From Acholoe squamosa (taxonomy: Eukaryota; Annelida; Polychaeta; Phyllodocida; Polynoidae), in NCBI GenBank assembly GCA_949317995.1, contig OX439045.1:47745900-47809899 (forward strand): 64,000 nucleotides of DNA, written 5' to 3'. The position numbers were made by a program, and so were the translations under genes. A model generated the notes under the pieces. The model saw nothing but the letters and a program-made list of their open reading frames with translations, did no database searches and was not told the DNA's origin. Numbering within the stretch: the stretch's first letter is position 1; each line of letters begins with the position of its first letter. Of this stretch, positions 23,863 through 34,245 are shown one piece after another.

Positions 23863-24330
23863 TGTAGCGTTCTACCCCTCGATGTTATATCGAATCTTTC
23901 GATAAACAACGAAGAACAACTATTCAGGTTCCAGTTAAAACTTTATTGTCTAATAACACATAGGCATCAGCCGTTCTCGATCACAGTTACAGGTGGCAGA
24001 GTTTGAACTCTATTGCAGGTTCGACACTAGGCCTTCTAGTGTCTAGAGTTAATATTCCACATGAACCCCCTCTGTGCAGGAGCACAGAGGAGTATTAGAA
24101 TATGGTAGCCGGGCAGCCGCCGACCATTGCTCACAATGGTCAGTCGGGGCTGGACTGACCCTGAGGAAGGCCGTACAACGGCCTTATATACACCGGAGTC
24201 GAGGGCCACGTGACCAAGTGGTGACGTGGCGCTGGACTCCAGCGCCCCCAGGCGTCGGGTAATAGAGGTGCTCTCGACGTCGCCCACGAGGACCACGAAG
24301 GTACCTCGAAGATGACGCGGGACCACCACA
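23863..24330 (-). repeat. 3' LTR (468 bp)
   Basis: Partner of the right LTR. On the minus strand TATATAAG is at 24190-24183 and an AATAAA polyadenylation signal at 23947-23942, about 235 nt downstream. This gives a plausible U3-R-U5 layout with R between them. Confidence 0.93.
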
Positions 24331-24342
24331 CCACCCCCCACT
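24331..24342 (-). other. Polypurine tract
   Basis: The minus strand reads AGTGGGGGGTGG directly upstream of the 3' LTR. It is the expected plus-strand primer position. Confidence 0.8.
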
Positions 24343-24923
24343 AGACTGAAACGAGGTCTCTGAAAATTCAGAGATCCCGGATCAGTCTAAACAATTAGAT
24401 AATAATATGAACTACTGGATCCGTCGACATAGTCGACAGAAACAGTAGAGGAATATATAGAAATATAGTTTCTACTGTACTGTAGAAAAAATTATTATCA
24501 CAGTTAAATTATAAGGCGTTGCTCCATCCAACGTAGGAGACCAGTGTCGAAACACTGCTTCACGACCTGCTCCTGGTCGATCCGAGGGAGGCACGACCGG
24601 GTATGGCAACCGGGGTCGTGTCGTTTCCTCCCTGTCTCGTTGAGAAGCTCCTTCCAGCGTAGGAAGCCCATCGATAGCGTACAATACTACTATGATGGTC
24701 CTTCGACCGTGAGGCCGAGGATGTGTGGCACCACCGGGCCCTAAGACCAGGGTGGCGTCGGATCCACACAGCTTCGCAGGGAGGTCCGGGGACAGGAAAG
24801 GTACCCCCACTCGTGGAGGGTACACCGTCGTCCGGGAACGAGTTCCCGGGGGTTCCGTGCTGACATCGAGACTCTGTTCGATGTCAGCGATCCAGGCTGA
24901 CGAGGAGGAGCAGTAGTTTCATA
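24343..24923 (-). other. Element 3' untranslated region
   Basis: Between the ORF3 stop and the polypurine tract. Several overlapping ORFs on both strands (24472-24916) have no family resemblance and are probably GC-driven chance frames. Confidence 0.5.
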
Positions 24924-27899
24924 CTACTGATCCTCCGAGATGGACCCTGTAGCGGCGTCGATTTCGGCCTGCTCTCCGTCAGTGCGCTCCTCTCCATGTG
25001 GAGCGCTGGCGGCTAGCTGGCCCGAAAACGTCGGCGACTCCGGCAATGGGACCTCACGGTCCATTGTCGTACTCCAAGCCTCGTTAGAGGTCTCGGGTGC
25101 ATCCCGGGAGTCCCCCTCAGCATCTGAGTGGAGAACGGCCGAGTCTGCTGAGTCGCTTCCGTCGTCGTCGTCGCTCTCCTGACCTTCACGGTCGTCCTTG
25201 TCTCCCTGGTCAGGGGGAGGCTTTGGAGAATGATCGACGACATCGACGTCCCCGTCTATATCCATCGACTGTTCCACCTCGGCAGGTTCTACTGCTTGGG
25301 CGGAAGCCGACGGGTCCGGACAGACGGCTACGTTCGCCGGGGCCAGGGGAGTGATGCCCTGAAGATCCGGATGGATCCTCGGTGACACCACTCTCTGGAC
25401 CGGTGGCGGCGTAGGCTCGGTGGTTCCCGAGAGGGTTATCAAGGGAACCGAGGAGGAAGACGGGGCTGCTGGCGGGTAGACGGAGGCACCGAGAGACCTA
25501 CCCGGGGTGTCAGGCTTGTCCTGCACCACCTGCTCTCGGCCCAACATTGTCATAGCCGAGCTCAGACTGTCAATCTTTGGAGACAACTCTCTCAAAGGAT
25601 TCGTCTGAGCCGCCAGCGTCCTGACGTCAGGAATCACTCCACCCTCGACGAGGTACCTCTGCGCTTCGCGAGAGGGCTCGGTTCGAATGGGCTTCAGGGT
25701 TCGGACGCCATGGTGTTTGTCCCTCATCCATTCCGAGAGTTGGACCCCGAAGACTCTAAAGAATTCGCGGTCGATTTCCTCCCAGCCTTCTATGATACTG
25801 TCCCTCTTGGTAATATCATATTGGGCCTGTGCCTCAAAGTTATTGAGACGCGTTCGGACGTCGGTCAGACGAGAGTCCATCTCCATCTGAACGGTCTGGC
25901 GCGCCTCATTCCTAAGAGCCGGAAGGAGCTCGTTACGGATGGCCATGTTTGTTCTATCAAACAGGCCGAACAAGTAGGCACTCGCTTCCTCACGGAATGC
26001 CTCACCGAACTTGTCGATAGCAGGGCTGCCTGTCATCTGTAGAAGTCCCTTACAACGTTCCACGAACGTCTTCGGGACCCCACATTCGACGCCATCGCCG
26101 TATGCAGGCTGTGCCAACTCCCAACGCAAGGTTGCTGTCGGGGTGTCGGCGCCTGTCACGACGTTGGAGAAGCTAGCTCCTGCTGCCGAGGTCAGTGTCG
26201 CGCCTCCCACGTGGACACGCGGCGTGGCAGCTGGGGTGCTGCCCTCTGCCGCTGTAGGGGGCTTGACAGGAGACGAGTTGGTGGTCACCTTGGGTTGTCG
26301 ATCACGACCACTCCGGGTTTCCACCGTCTTGCCTCCAGTTTTAGCACCACTGGTGCTTGGTTTGGCTGAACCGGTCGAAGCAGTCTTCGACTTTTTAGGA
26401 GCCGGGGCCGGGGCGGCTTTCGATGCCTTTTCGGGCTTCGAGGGAGCAGCCTGCGGCTTAGGCTTCTTAGGTTCAGTCGAACCGGCAGACTTTCCAGCTT
26501 CTGTAGAGTGGGGCCTCTTGTTCCCACTCGTAGAGGCTGTAGGTCCTGGGTCCCGAGGACGACTGGCCTCCCGCTTCTTCCGTTGCTCTACCCTGAACTC
26601 GGGGTAGGCACCGTAGAAAGCGGGCATCAGCTCCGGTCTGATATACAGGCGCTTTGTAGACGGGGGTGCGGGGGCCATCCGCATCCAGTGTCTAGTCGGC
26701 GCGCCTGTCTTCTCATTCCGTTCGCACTTTCCAACCAGTGTCTCCACTAGCTGGATAGCGCCCTCGGCGTTGTACTTATGGGGCTGCTTGTACGACTTGA
26801 GATGACGCGCCATCAAGCCCCTTCGTGAGGTCACGAAAGGAGGAGAGGTCGGGTCATCAGGGTCCTGATAACATGGAATGGTCTTTTCCACCTTAACACA
26901 ACCGAACTGCGGACGGATGGCTCGATGCTCTTCAACCAAGTGTCGAGCATACCTGCCGTCAGTCGCGTATACGCGAGGGGGAAACCCCTTACGTGTGCAG
27001 TTCTCGAAAGCACACTGCTGCCCTGGATTGAAGATGCGCCATGCGAACCCAATCCGCTGTCGCTCGGGCAGCGACACCCCCGACGAGTCTGAGGCATTCG
27101 TAATATTCTCGATCATCGAGACATACCAGTCAATGGCATGACTGTCGTCCGAATACCATTCCTCGTCGTCACTACCATCCTTTCCGACGAGACTTGGGAG
27201 TACCACTTGACCATTCTTGCGGTAGTCCTGAAGCTTTGTCAGTGGCCTGTCATCGACGTACTCAGCACGTCGTTTGGCAGTGATCGCTGACAGTTGCTTC
27301 CACTCGTCGACAGCTCTGGCCGTGTCTGGGGGTGAGGATACGGTGCTCTCCACGGCACCGGCATCGACCTCCGACGGCTCGGTTCCAGGTTCCGGTGGAG
27401 CAGTAGACTCGCTACTCCTCTCCCGGGCTGGAGCCTTCTTGGCTGCGGACTCCTTTTTGCTACTTTCCTTCTTGGGCACCCTAGGGATCTTGAAATCCTT
27501 CAAGGTACCCTTGGATGCCTTTGATTCAGTCGGCTTCTTGCCTTTAGAACCTGAAGGGGTAGCACTTTTCGATGGAGCAGGCGTCGACGGCTCGTCGACC
27601 TCCATCTCATCGGGAGAAGAGTCTCTCGAGGCGGCAGCAGCTGCGACCTTCAAGTCGCGCTTCTGCTGCTTAGCTGCCTCCTTCGCCTTCCGGCGGAGCT
27701 CCTTCTCCCGCTCCTGGGACTCAGCCAAGGCTTTCTGTGCATCCTCGATCTGCTTCAGAAGGGCTGCACTCTTAGCCGAGGTAGACTCGAGCTCTTGCTC
27801 GGGTCTGGTCCTCTTGGACTTCTTCTTCTTCTTCTTCTTCTGCGACTTGTGGCTCGCCGAAGGGCTGTACCCTGACTGCTCGTCGGACGAGGACCCCAT
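24924..27899 (-). CDS. Retroelement ORF3: large zinc-finger-like, non-envelope protein
   Basis: An uninterrupted frame of about 990 codons in the envelope position. I start it at the ATG at 27899 (context AGAACCATGGGG, a near-ideal Kozak); a GTG nine codons upstream is less likely. The N-terminus is Lys-rich (poly-Lys near 20-30), then a short coiled coil and Ser/Pro/Lys-rich disorder. Around residues 296-374 are Cys/His clusters: CAFENC...HLVEEH (C-x4-C-x18-H-x4-H) and a second set ending ARHLKSYKQPH, resembling divergent C2H2 fingers. A long basic Ala/Pro-rich linker, a folded-looking region (roughly 600-770), and an acidic Asp/Glu/Ser C-terminus follow. No signal peptide, furin site or membrane helix, so this is not an envelope protein. 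The layout suggests a nuclear or nucleic-acid-binding factor. Function unknown. Confidence 0.8.
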   Translation of the reverse strand: MGSSSDEQSGYSPSASHKSQKKKKKKKSKRTRPEQELESTSAKSAALLKQIEDAQKALAESQEREKELRRKAKEAAKQQKRDLKVAAAAASRDSSPDEMEVDEPSTPAPSKSATPSGSKGKKPTESKASKGTLKDFKIPRVPKKESSKKESAAKKAPARERSSESTAPPEPGTEPSEVDAGAVESTVSSPPDTARAVDEWKQLSAITAKRRAEYVDDRPLTKLQDYRKNGQVVLPSLVGKDGSDDEEWYSDDSHAIDWYVSMIENITNASDSSGVSLPERQRIGFAWRIFNPGQQCAFENCTRKGFPPRVYATDGRYARHLVEEHRAIRPQFGCVKVEKTIPCYQDPDDPTSPPFVTSRRGLMARHLKSYKQPHKYNAEGAIQLVETLVGKCERNEKTGAPTRHWMRMAPAPPSTKRLYIRPELMPAFYGAYPEFRVEQRKKREASRPRDPGPTASTSGNKRPHSTEAGKSAGSTEPKKPKPQAAPSKPEKASKAAPAPAPKKSKTASTGSAKPSTSGAKTGGKTVETRSGRDRQPKVTTNSSPVKPPTAAEGSTPAATPRVHVGGATLTSAAGASFSNVVTGADTPTATLRWELAQPAYGDGVECGVPKTFVERCKGLLQMTGSPAIDKFGEAFREEASAYLFGLFDRTNMAIRNELLPALRNEARQTVQMEMDSRLTDVRTRLNNFEAQAQYDITKRDSIIEGWEEIDREFFRVFGVQLSEWMRDKHHGVRTLKPIRTEPSREAQRYLVEGGVIPDVRTLAAQTNPLRELSPKIDSLSSAMTMLGREQVVQDKPDTPGRSLGASVYPPAAPSSSSVPLITLSGTTEPTPPPVQRVVSPRIHPDLQGITPLAPANVAVCPDPSASAQAVEPAEVEQSMDIDGDVDVVDHSPKPPPDQGDKDDREGQESDDDDGSDSADSAVLHSDAEGDSRDAPETSNEAWSTTMDREVPLPESPTFSGQLAASAPHGEERTDGEQAEIDAATGSISEDQ

Positions 27900-28840
27900 G
27901 GTTCTTCCTGAACTGCCGGGTTCCACCAGGGAGAGAAGACTCCGGGTCTCGAACCGTTCTCAGACGGGACGAGACGTCGAAGAGGATCTTCGAGGTTTTT
28001 CGATCCGCACTCTGGCGGGTCGAAGCCTCGAAGGTGTCTTCGATGTACCTCGAACCGCACTCAGGCGGCTCGAGGGACCGAAGACTGGAGTCTCGAGTGA
28101 ACACGAACCTGCGCTCACACAGGTCGTGTCCCTCGACACTAGGCAGGGGAGACCTCCTACACTCAGGTAGGAAGTCCCCAGACGGAGCGTACCAGCTGGA
28201 ATAAGCTAGGCTTAGTCCAGCTTATCTGCGTCCGACTCTCACGAGAAGGGCGCAGATGTGACCTCCGTGGTGGGCGACGCGGCCTTTTATCCCTGTGGCG
28301 CACGTCTCTGATTGGAGGAAGGGGCTACGTGACCGAGGAGGGCGAACCCTATTGGTCCACAGCGCATCACGCCATGACCAAATAAGGTATTGCTCAAAAA
28401 AATAGAACAACTCACTCTCCCCTCACCGTCACGCTCTGCTTCTCCAGTCGCAATGTTTGCATATGCCGTTATTTCCTATGCGGTCTATGGGTTCCAACAC
28501 TATTAACATGGATTAATCTGGGCACCCCCTCCTTCATCAGACTACCGGGATTAAAAAAATGGTTCCAATATGGATCTACCCTTCGGGCAGTATCCACCAG
28601 CCTATGCTGGGAACCCGTCCTCACAGTCAATAAAATCAGAGGCTCCAAATTTCCATGTTTCCAGTGTCAGTTTGTCTCAAACTAAGAGGCAATCGTACGA
28701 CTTCTCGTTGTGTAATTTTTTATTCACCGTCGGCGTCACGTCCACAGACAGATTTACTCAAGAACGGCACCCGTTATTTTAAAGTCTCATTAAAAACACA
28801 GGTTAGTAAAGCTGCTGTTTAGTATTGTGCGAAACATCGA
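27900..28840 (-). other. Internal spacer between pol and ORF3
   Basis: About 0.94 kb without a convincing ORF in the coding direction. It contains two imperfect ~50-bp tandem units near 27975-28075 (CGAACCGCACTCAGGCGGCTCGAG type) and many TCGA motifs. A splice acceptor or internal promoter for ORF3 could lie here; I see no clear TATA box. The plus-strand ORF 27274-28170 is mainly the shadow of ORF3. Confidence 0.5.
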
Positions 28841-31800
28841 TTACTGAGTAGGGTTTAATCTAGGGCTTTTCCTGATTTTAACCTTTACTACAGGAACGAG
28901 TGTTGAGCCTCGGGGCGGGTTACTATCACCCCCTCCTAGCCCGCCGTCCTTTGATGTGGCCGGGCCGACCGGGCTATTAACCCGTTTCCGTCGGCGTCTG
29001 CCTCCCATCACTTGTGACGGTGTGGATGCAGGAGCCAGAGTGTTTGCTCTGGGTTTCCTTTCATCCTCGACACTCGCTGACCGTTCCTTTGATGAGCCTT
29101 GGCGCTTAAGCCTCGCTCGAGTCATAGGTCCGGACTGGAGTGACTGATCTTTCACTTCAATCGAAACGTTTCGATGTGAAGTTTGTTCAGTCGTTCGCAC
29201 CTTCGAGGGGGGGTCGGGCTTCCGACATCCCTTCAAAGGCTGTTTAGATGTTTTCGACTTATCTCGACGGGCCGGTCGACCACGGCGCCGCTTTGATGGT
29301 TTACTGGCATCCAACACCTCCACCTCACTCAGTTTTCGAGCTTTTTGCTGTCGTTTTCGATGACCCTGCTTAGTTTGTTCTTTAGACTGGACTTCCGGCC
29401 GCGACCTTTCGACCTCTATTTCGACCTGTCCAGAAACAGACTTAGCCCTTTTCGTAGCCCTACGAGAAGGTGAATCATCATCAAGTTGTGGTTGCAACAA
29501 CTCGACAGTTTGTGATAGTTCTACGCCCAACCACCGGCGCACTCTATCAACATTGCTCTTTTGCAACCGTCCGCGGGATGATCGAAGTAATAATGTCGAC
29601 TCAGAGAGGACAGAATCTACAACGAACGGCCCATCCCAGTTGGGGGCAAGCTTCATAGCTGCCTGGGGGGTGTGGTACCTCACCACCTGTTCACCAACTG
29701 AGTATCTTCTCTGCTTTAGCCCATAGTCATACCCGACCTTCTGGCGTTCCGCAGATTTACCTAAGTTTTCCCTTACCATGCTATAACTCTCCCTCAATCG
29801 GTCACGAAGTTGTTCCACGAAGGTGACGGAACAAGGGACTTCGAGTGGGTTCTCGATTGAGCTGAAAATCACATCCGCTGGCATGAGAATTTCTTCCCCG
29901 AATACCATCATATTTGGACTGCATCCAGTAGAACTGTGCTCAGAGCTGTTATATGCGGACACCACATATTTAGCCTGTTCATCCCAGTCGTCCATATGTT
30001 TGTCTACCAACATAGTCAGACTCTGAATCAACGTTCTATTGAACCTTTCCACCTGACCATCACTCTGTGGTCTGTATGGATTGGTTCTCTGTTTTACAAT
30101 CGTCAAATATTCACACATCTCAGAGAAGAGTCGAGATTCGAATTCTCGACCTTGGTCGGAATGCAGAAGCAACGGGACTCCAAAGGTCAAAACCCATTCG
30201 TCCACGAAGGCCTCTGCACAGGTCTCTGCCGTGTGATTTGGTAGGGGAATAGCGCGTACATACTTGGTGAAGTAATCCTGGATTACTAACATGCAAGTAT
30301 TCTTGTTTGGCGTGGGTGCAAATCCAGAGATGATATCCATAGCTATCCTCCCGAATCTCACCCCGAACAACTCTTGGTGCAGAGGAGACTTACCCATGCC
30401 CTCGCCGGGCTTTACCAGGCAACAGGTAGGACAGTGTCGAACCCAACGACCTATGTCCTTTCCCATCCCGGGCCAGTAATATCTCCTTTTCACTTTTTCG
30501 AGCGTTCGTTTACGACCAAAATGTGCCGCTGTTCGGTGTCCGTGGCAAAAGGAGAGTACCTCACCCCTCAGTTGGCGTGGTACAACTACTTGAATCGTGC
30601 GCCTAGCTCGACCCGCCTCGACTTTCCAGCGACACAACAAGCCTTCACGGAAGGTTAGTAGAGGCCATTGCCCTACTAATTTCCGTACCTCGGCGCTCTC
30701 GATCGATACATCAGGCCTAGTGGGTTTAGCCCCCTTAACTAGCCATTCAGCAACTCGTTTGATGTCAGCGTCCGCTTTCTGAGCATCAATGAGTTCATCG
30801 AGAGACCAAAATGCAACACCCACCCGGCTGTCTACTAAGCCACTTACGGCTGCCAAAACAGCATTATGACTGCCGCAGTCTGTGCAATCCGACCTCTGGC
30901 ATAGCCGCACAGGGATACGACTAAGGCCATCGGCGTTTAGATGCTTGACCCCACTTCGATGTTCGATCTTAGAGTTTTCGAGACCGAACTCCGAAAGGTG
31001 GGCCAGCCACCTACCCATCATTCCCTCAGCCTCTTTGAAATTTAGGAGCCATTTCAAAGACGAATGATCGGTGCGGATAGTGAAGTTACCACCATAAAGG
31101 TAGTGCCTAAACTTCCTGGTGTACACGACAACTGCCAACAGTTCCCTTTTGGTAGTGCAGTAGTTTCGTTGTGTTTTATTTAGAGTGTTGCTGGCAAATG
31201 AGATCGGGACCTCCATTCCATCCTGCACCTGGGATAGAACAGCCCCGATCGCTGTGTTGCTAGCGTCAGTGTCCAAGATAAAACGACCGTCGGGTGTGGG
31301 GAATCGAAGTACAGGTGTCTCTCTGAAACTTCGTTTTAACTCGACAAAAGCATGTTCGGCTTTCTCCGTCCACGCGAATGCCTCGTAACGACCTCTACTA
31401 CCTTTAGGTTTTTGGATCACTAAGTCCTGCAAAGGACTCACGAGTTCTGCAAACCCCGGGATGAACTCTCGGTAGTAGGAACAAAAACCAATGAAGGATC
31501 GGATTTCCTTCACTGTAGTGGGCCTAGCCCAAGTCATTACATCGCTAATTTTCCCCGGGTTGGCTTCTATACCCTGTTCAGACACGATTCGGCCCAGGTA
31601 CTCGACCGAAGTCCTAAAAAGTTGACATTTTTTAGGTTTCAACTTCAGTCCCCATGCCCGAATCCTGTTGAAGACTTCTGCCAGATTCGCCATTGCTTCA
31701 TCCGTCGTTTTGCCGAAGACGATGATATCATCGAGGTAAACCAGGCAACTTTTACCTAGCAAACCTCTCAACATCTCCTCCATCATTCGCTCGAATGTGG

Positions 31801-31996
31801 CGGGGGCGTTACACAAACCAAACGCCATGCGATCGAACTCGTAGAGCCCCCTCTGGTAGGAAAAAGCGGTTTTCTCGACGTCGTCAGGATTCATCCCGAT
31901 CTGCCAATATCCAGATTGGAGATCGAGACAACTAAACCACTTGTTCCCTCCTAGGGCATCCAAGGATTCGTCGATGCGCGGGAGGGGGTAAGCATT
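28841..31996 (-). CDS. pol: Retroelement Pol part 2: RT, RNase H, integrase
   Basis: Open frame continuing directly from the TAA; residue numbers below count from DALGGNKWF at 31963. RT has LDLQSGYWQI and the catalytic YLDD at about 76-79. RNase H has FILDTDAS with Asp ~231, Glu ~274 in KRELLA, Asp ~299 in IRTDH and Asp ~345. Integrase has an H-H-C-C zinc domain (His ~476/481, CPTC 511-514), then the DDE core with Asp ~543 (AMDI), Asp ~603 (HSDQG) and Glu ~639 (VERFNR). A GPF module (NWDGPF, ~775-780) follows. The ~230-residue C-terminal tail is strongly basic. No chromodomain is recognised. All catalytic residues look present, so this half is undamaged; it ends at 28841. Confidence 0.93.
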   Translation of the reverse strand, partial: NAYPLPRIDESLDALGGNKWFSCLDLQSGYWQIGMNPDDVEKTAFSYQRGLYEFDRMAFGLCNAPATFERMMEEMLRGLLGKSCLVYLDDIIVFGKTTDEAMANLAEVFNRIRAWGLKLKPKKCQLFRTSVEYLGRIVSEQGIEANPGKISDVMTWARPTTVKEIRSFIGFCSYYREFIPGFAELVSPLQDLVIQKPKGSRGRYEAFAWTEKAEHAFVELKRSFRETPVLRFPTPDGRFILDTDASNTAIGAVLSQVQDGMEVPISFASNTLNKTQRNYCTTKRELLAVVVYTRKFRHYLYGGNFTIRTDHSSLKWLLNFKEAEGMMGRWLAHLSEFGLENSKIEHRSGVKHLNADGLSRIPVRLCQRSDCTDCGSHNAVLAAVSGLVDSRVGVAFWSLDELIDAQKADADIKRVAEWLVKGAKPTRPDVSIESAEVRKLVGQWPLLTFREGLLCRWKVEAGRARRTIQVVVPRQLRGEVLSFCHGHRTAAHFGRKRTLEKVKRRYYWPGMGKDIGRWVRHCPTCCLVKPGEGMGKSPLHQELFGVRFGRIAMDIISGFAPTPNKNTCMLVIQDYFTKYVRAIPLPNHTAETCAEAFVDEWVLTFGVPLLLHSDQGREFESRLFSEMCEYLTIVKQRTNPYRPQSDGQVERFNRTLIQSLTMLVDKHMDDWDEQAKYVVSAYNSSEHSSTGCSPNMMVFGEEILMPADVIFSSIENPLEVPCSVTFVEQLRDRLRESYSMVRENLGKSAERQKVGYDYGLKQRRYSVGEQVVRYHTPQAAMKLAPNWDGPFVVDSVLSESTLLLRSSRGRLQKSNVDRVRRWLGVELSQTVELLQPQLDDDSPSRRATKRAKSVSGQVEIEVERSRPEVQSKEQTKQGHRKRQQKARKLSEVEVLDASKPSKRRRGRPARRDKSKTSKQPLKGCRKPDPPSKVRTTEQTSHRNVSIEVKDQSLQSGPMTRARLKRQGSSKERSASVEDERKPRANTLAPASTPSQVMGGRRRRKRVNSPVGPATSKDGGLGGGDSNPPRGSTLVPVVKVKIRKSPRLNPTQ

Positions 31997-33337
31997 TTAC
32001 TTAGTCACTCCATTCAGACATCGATAATCGACGCAGAATCTCATGGTCCCATCCTTCTTCGTCACCATCTGGACGGGACTGGACCAGGGACTAGTACTTG
32101 GCCTAACCACCCCCGTATCCAACATCTCCTTAAGTTGTTCATCCGCCGCAGCCTTCTTGCTGAGCGGAATCCTTCTATAAGGGACTCGGATAGGTTGTGC
32201 GTCACCCGTGTCGATGTTATGCAGACATCGATCGGTGCGCCCTAACGGCTCATCTGGGGATTTAAAGACATCCACATGTTTACGTAGCAAGGCGGACAGC
32301 TTCAGTCTTTCCTCTGGCTGGGTCAGGTGGGTGTCGCCATACATGTCTAACAGCCAGGTAGGGAGCTCCCCCGTGTGGGTGCTCGAGATTTCTGCCGTCT
32401 CGATGTCTGCAGCTTCTTGCTCGAGACGCATCATCACGGATCCTACCTCCGGTGACGAGAGTTCACCGTTTCTGTCAGCATACTGTATAGTACCGACCAC
32501 ATGGCCTTTCTCCAGGACAATGTCTCGATTCAGTGGATTACAGACGGGAAACACTGTTCGACGAACATTGCTGACAAGGGCAGCCTCACCAACCAACCCA
32601 AAACATCTCAGAGTGTTCAGGTCGGGTTCGACTGTGCCCTGTCGGTCTCTTTCCAGACCTTCGGATTTTACCAAGACATCACACCGATGTCTGGCAGGTA
32701 TCCCAGTGGTCTGTGCTACTGAGGCTATCGATGACACTCTCTTCAGTTTACACTGATGGTGCTCTTCTACCGGCTCGGTCATGACCAATTGACCCGTCCT
32801 TGGGTTCAGGATCATACCGTACAATGCCGCGAAGTCGAGCCCCAGAATGCCATCGTCAGCCACATCGGCCACTATCGGGCTAAACACATAGTGGGTCGAT
32901 GCGACCTTAAGAGGTAGAACCAATCGACCATAGGTCCGCATTTCGGCTCCAGACGCAGTGCACGCCGTTATTCCCTCGTAGAGATTATCTGACGGCACCA
33001 CTAACGTTTTCGCGAGTTCTCGAGAGACAATGGTGTGGCTGGCACCAGTATCTATCAGGAAGTCCAGAGAATGCCCTCGAATCTCTGCAGACAGGTACCA
33101 TCGTTTCCCCGACAAGGGGGCGGTTCCTGCTAGCATTCTCAACCCTACGTCAGTACTCAGATCGATCCCCCTCCTCTTCAGAAAAGAGAGACAGGGATCA
33201 TCTGAGGGAAGCTCTGTTGCGCAGACTCTGGCCAGCTGCCGCATCAGGGCTTCTCTCCCGGCGTCGACTTTCACTTTCGATTCAGTCGAACCCTCGACCT
33301 CGGAGTTCGGGCTGCCAGCGCCCTGTTCCTTGGCCAT
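31997..33337 (-). CDS. pol: Retroelement Pol part 1: aspartic protease and start of RT
   Basis: 446 codons from ATG 33337; the frame is open back to 33523. The retropepsin active site is FLIDTGASHTIV (catalytic Asp at about residue 96), with the second family motif ILGLDFA at about residues 164-170. The last ~90 residues enter reverse transcriptase: RRIPLSKK, then RPSTSPWSSPVQMVTKKDG and FCVDYRCLN, standard Ty3/gypsy RT fingers. The frame ends at an in-frame TAA (31999-31997), and the next codons resume RT sequence (NAYPLPRID). The TAA is therefore a nonsense change inside RT. Protease would cleave Gag-Pol in the particle. Confidence 0.9.
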   Translation of the reverse strand: MAKEQGAGSPNSEVEGSTESKVKVDAGREALMRQLARVCATELPSDDPCLSFLKRRGIDLSTDVGLRMLAGTAPLSGKRWYLSAEIRGHSLDFLIDTGASHTIVSRELAKTLVVPSDNLYEGITACTASGAEMRTYGRLVLPLKVASTHYVFSPIVADVADDGILGLDFAALYGMILNPRTGQLVMTEPVEEHHQCKLKRVSSIASVAQTTGIPARHRCDVLVKSEGLERDRQGTVEPDLNTLRCFGLVGEAALVSNVRRTVFPVCNPLNRDIVLEKGHVVGTIQYADRNGELSSPEVGSVMMRLEQEAADIETAEISSTHTGELPTWLLDMYGDTHLTQPEERLKLSALLRKHVDVFKSPDEPLGRTDRCLHNIDTGDAQPIRVPYRRIPLSKKAAADEQLKEMLDTGVVRPSTSPWSSPVQMVTKKDGTMRFCVDYRCLNGVTK

Positions 33338-33537
33338 TGAGGCTTTTTCTACACCGACATCTTCGGAACCCGACCGGTGATCAACCGGTGCCGCTGTGGT
33401 AAAGGGCTGGGACGGCCCTACCGGGACCTTACCTAGTTCCCTCGAATCTACTGTCGTCTGATCAGGAGTGCCAGAGGTGCTGATACCTTGGCTTTTCGAT
33501 GGTCGGGCAGCTCGATTGCCACGTCAAGCCGCCCGCC

Positions 33538-34224
33538 TCAGTTTTCCGTCGCGTCAGGTGGTAGTCCTTTAATCGGCTCGGGGCAAGTTCGTGCGAAATG
33601 CCCCTGCTTCTTGCAGTTCCAACACTTGGCGTCGGACGGAGGGGTACTCGGCTTCTCCGAGCTAGTACCAGGGACATCCCCCCCCTCGATAACCCTGAGT
33701 AAATTCTTCAATTGACTCAGCGAGAAGGTCTGCTCCTGTACCTTGGGTTTGGAGGGCTTGTTTGGTGTTTTCGATTTACCAGCGGATTTCTGACCTTTCT
33801 TAGTCTTACTCCCCGCCCCGGGCTTCGAGTATGAGGAGACTTCGCCCTGTCCTTCCTCAACCAAAGCCAGAGTCTGGTAAGTACGCCACTCCCGAAGAAC
33901 GTCTTGTTGTAAATCAACGTCATACAATCCTCCTATGAACAACTGGTTGACTTTGGTTATGAGCCATTCAACCGAGAAGTCCACACCTGGATAGGCATCG
34001 CCGGCAAGACGTCTCAAAGCAAAGCCATAGGCTCTAATGCTTTCGTTCTTGCCTTGGCGTCTCTTCTCCATTGTAACAATGGGGTCTTGAAGGCTAGAAG
34101 TCATGGCTTCCGTTACCATGTCGACCAGTCCCTCCAAAGTCCCATCTCCATGCTCCTCCCATAGCCACACAGTATCAGCTGCAGGGCCATTCTGGAGTAA
34201 CATGAGGAGTTGAGCTAATGCCAT
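33538..34224 (-). CDS. gag: Retroelement Gag: capsid remainder and CCHC zinc knuckle
   Basis: 228 codons from the first ATG after the in-frame TGA, in the same frame as ORF1b. Residues ~1-115 have capsid-like features (LLMLLQNGPAADTVWLW, then INQLFIGGL-type spacing in VNQLFIGGLYDVDL). A basic Lys/Pro-rich linker (residues 130-165) follows. A single nucleic-acid-binding knuckle CWNCKKQGHFARTC sits at about residues 201-214 (C-x2-C-x4-H-x4-C). It ends at TGA 33540-33538. The gag and pol frames do not overlap: the pol frame itself is stopped by TGA at 33526-33524, just 3' of the gag stop. A simple frameshift into pol is therefore blocked in this copy. Confidence 0.85.
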   Translation of the reverse strand: MALAQLLMLLQNGPAADTVWLWEEHGDGTLEGLVDMVTEAMTSSLQDPIVTMEKRRQGKNESIRAYGFALRRLAGDAYPGVDFSVEWLITKVNQLFIGGLYDVDLQQDVLREWRTYQTLALVEEGQGEVSSYSKPGAGSKTKKGQKSAGKSKTPNKPSKPKVQEQTFSLSQLKNLLRVIEGGDVPGTSSEKPSTPPSDAKCWNCKKQGHFARTCPEPIKGLPPDATEN

Positions 34225-34245
34225 ACTCGAGGTCCATACATTTAC

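Noticed and set aside
24472-24916. Accessory ORFs in the element's 3' region
   Set aside because: Several overlapping frames on both strands in CpG-rich DNA; none has recognisable motifs.
26011-26607. 198-codon plus-strand ORF
   Set aside because: Antisense shadow of ORF3.
27274-28170. 298-codon plus-strand ORF
   Set aside because: Mostly antisense shadow of ORF3's GC-rich, Ser/Lys-coding N-terminus; no family resemblance.
32208-32756. 182-codon plus-strand ORF
   Set aside because: Antisense shadow of the protease region of pol.
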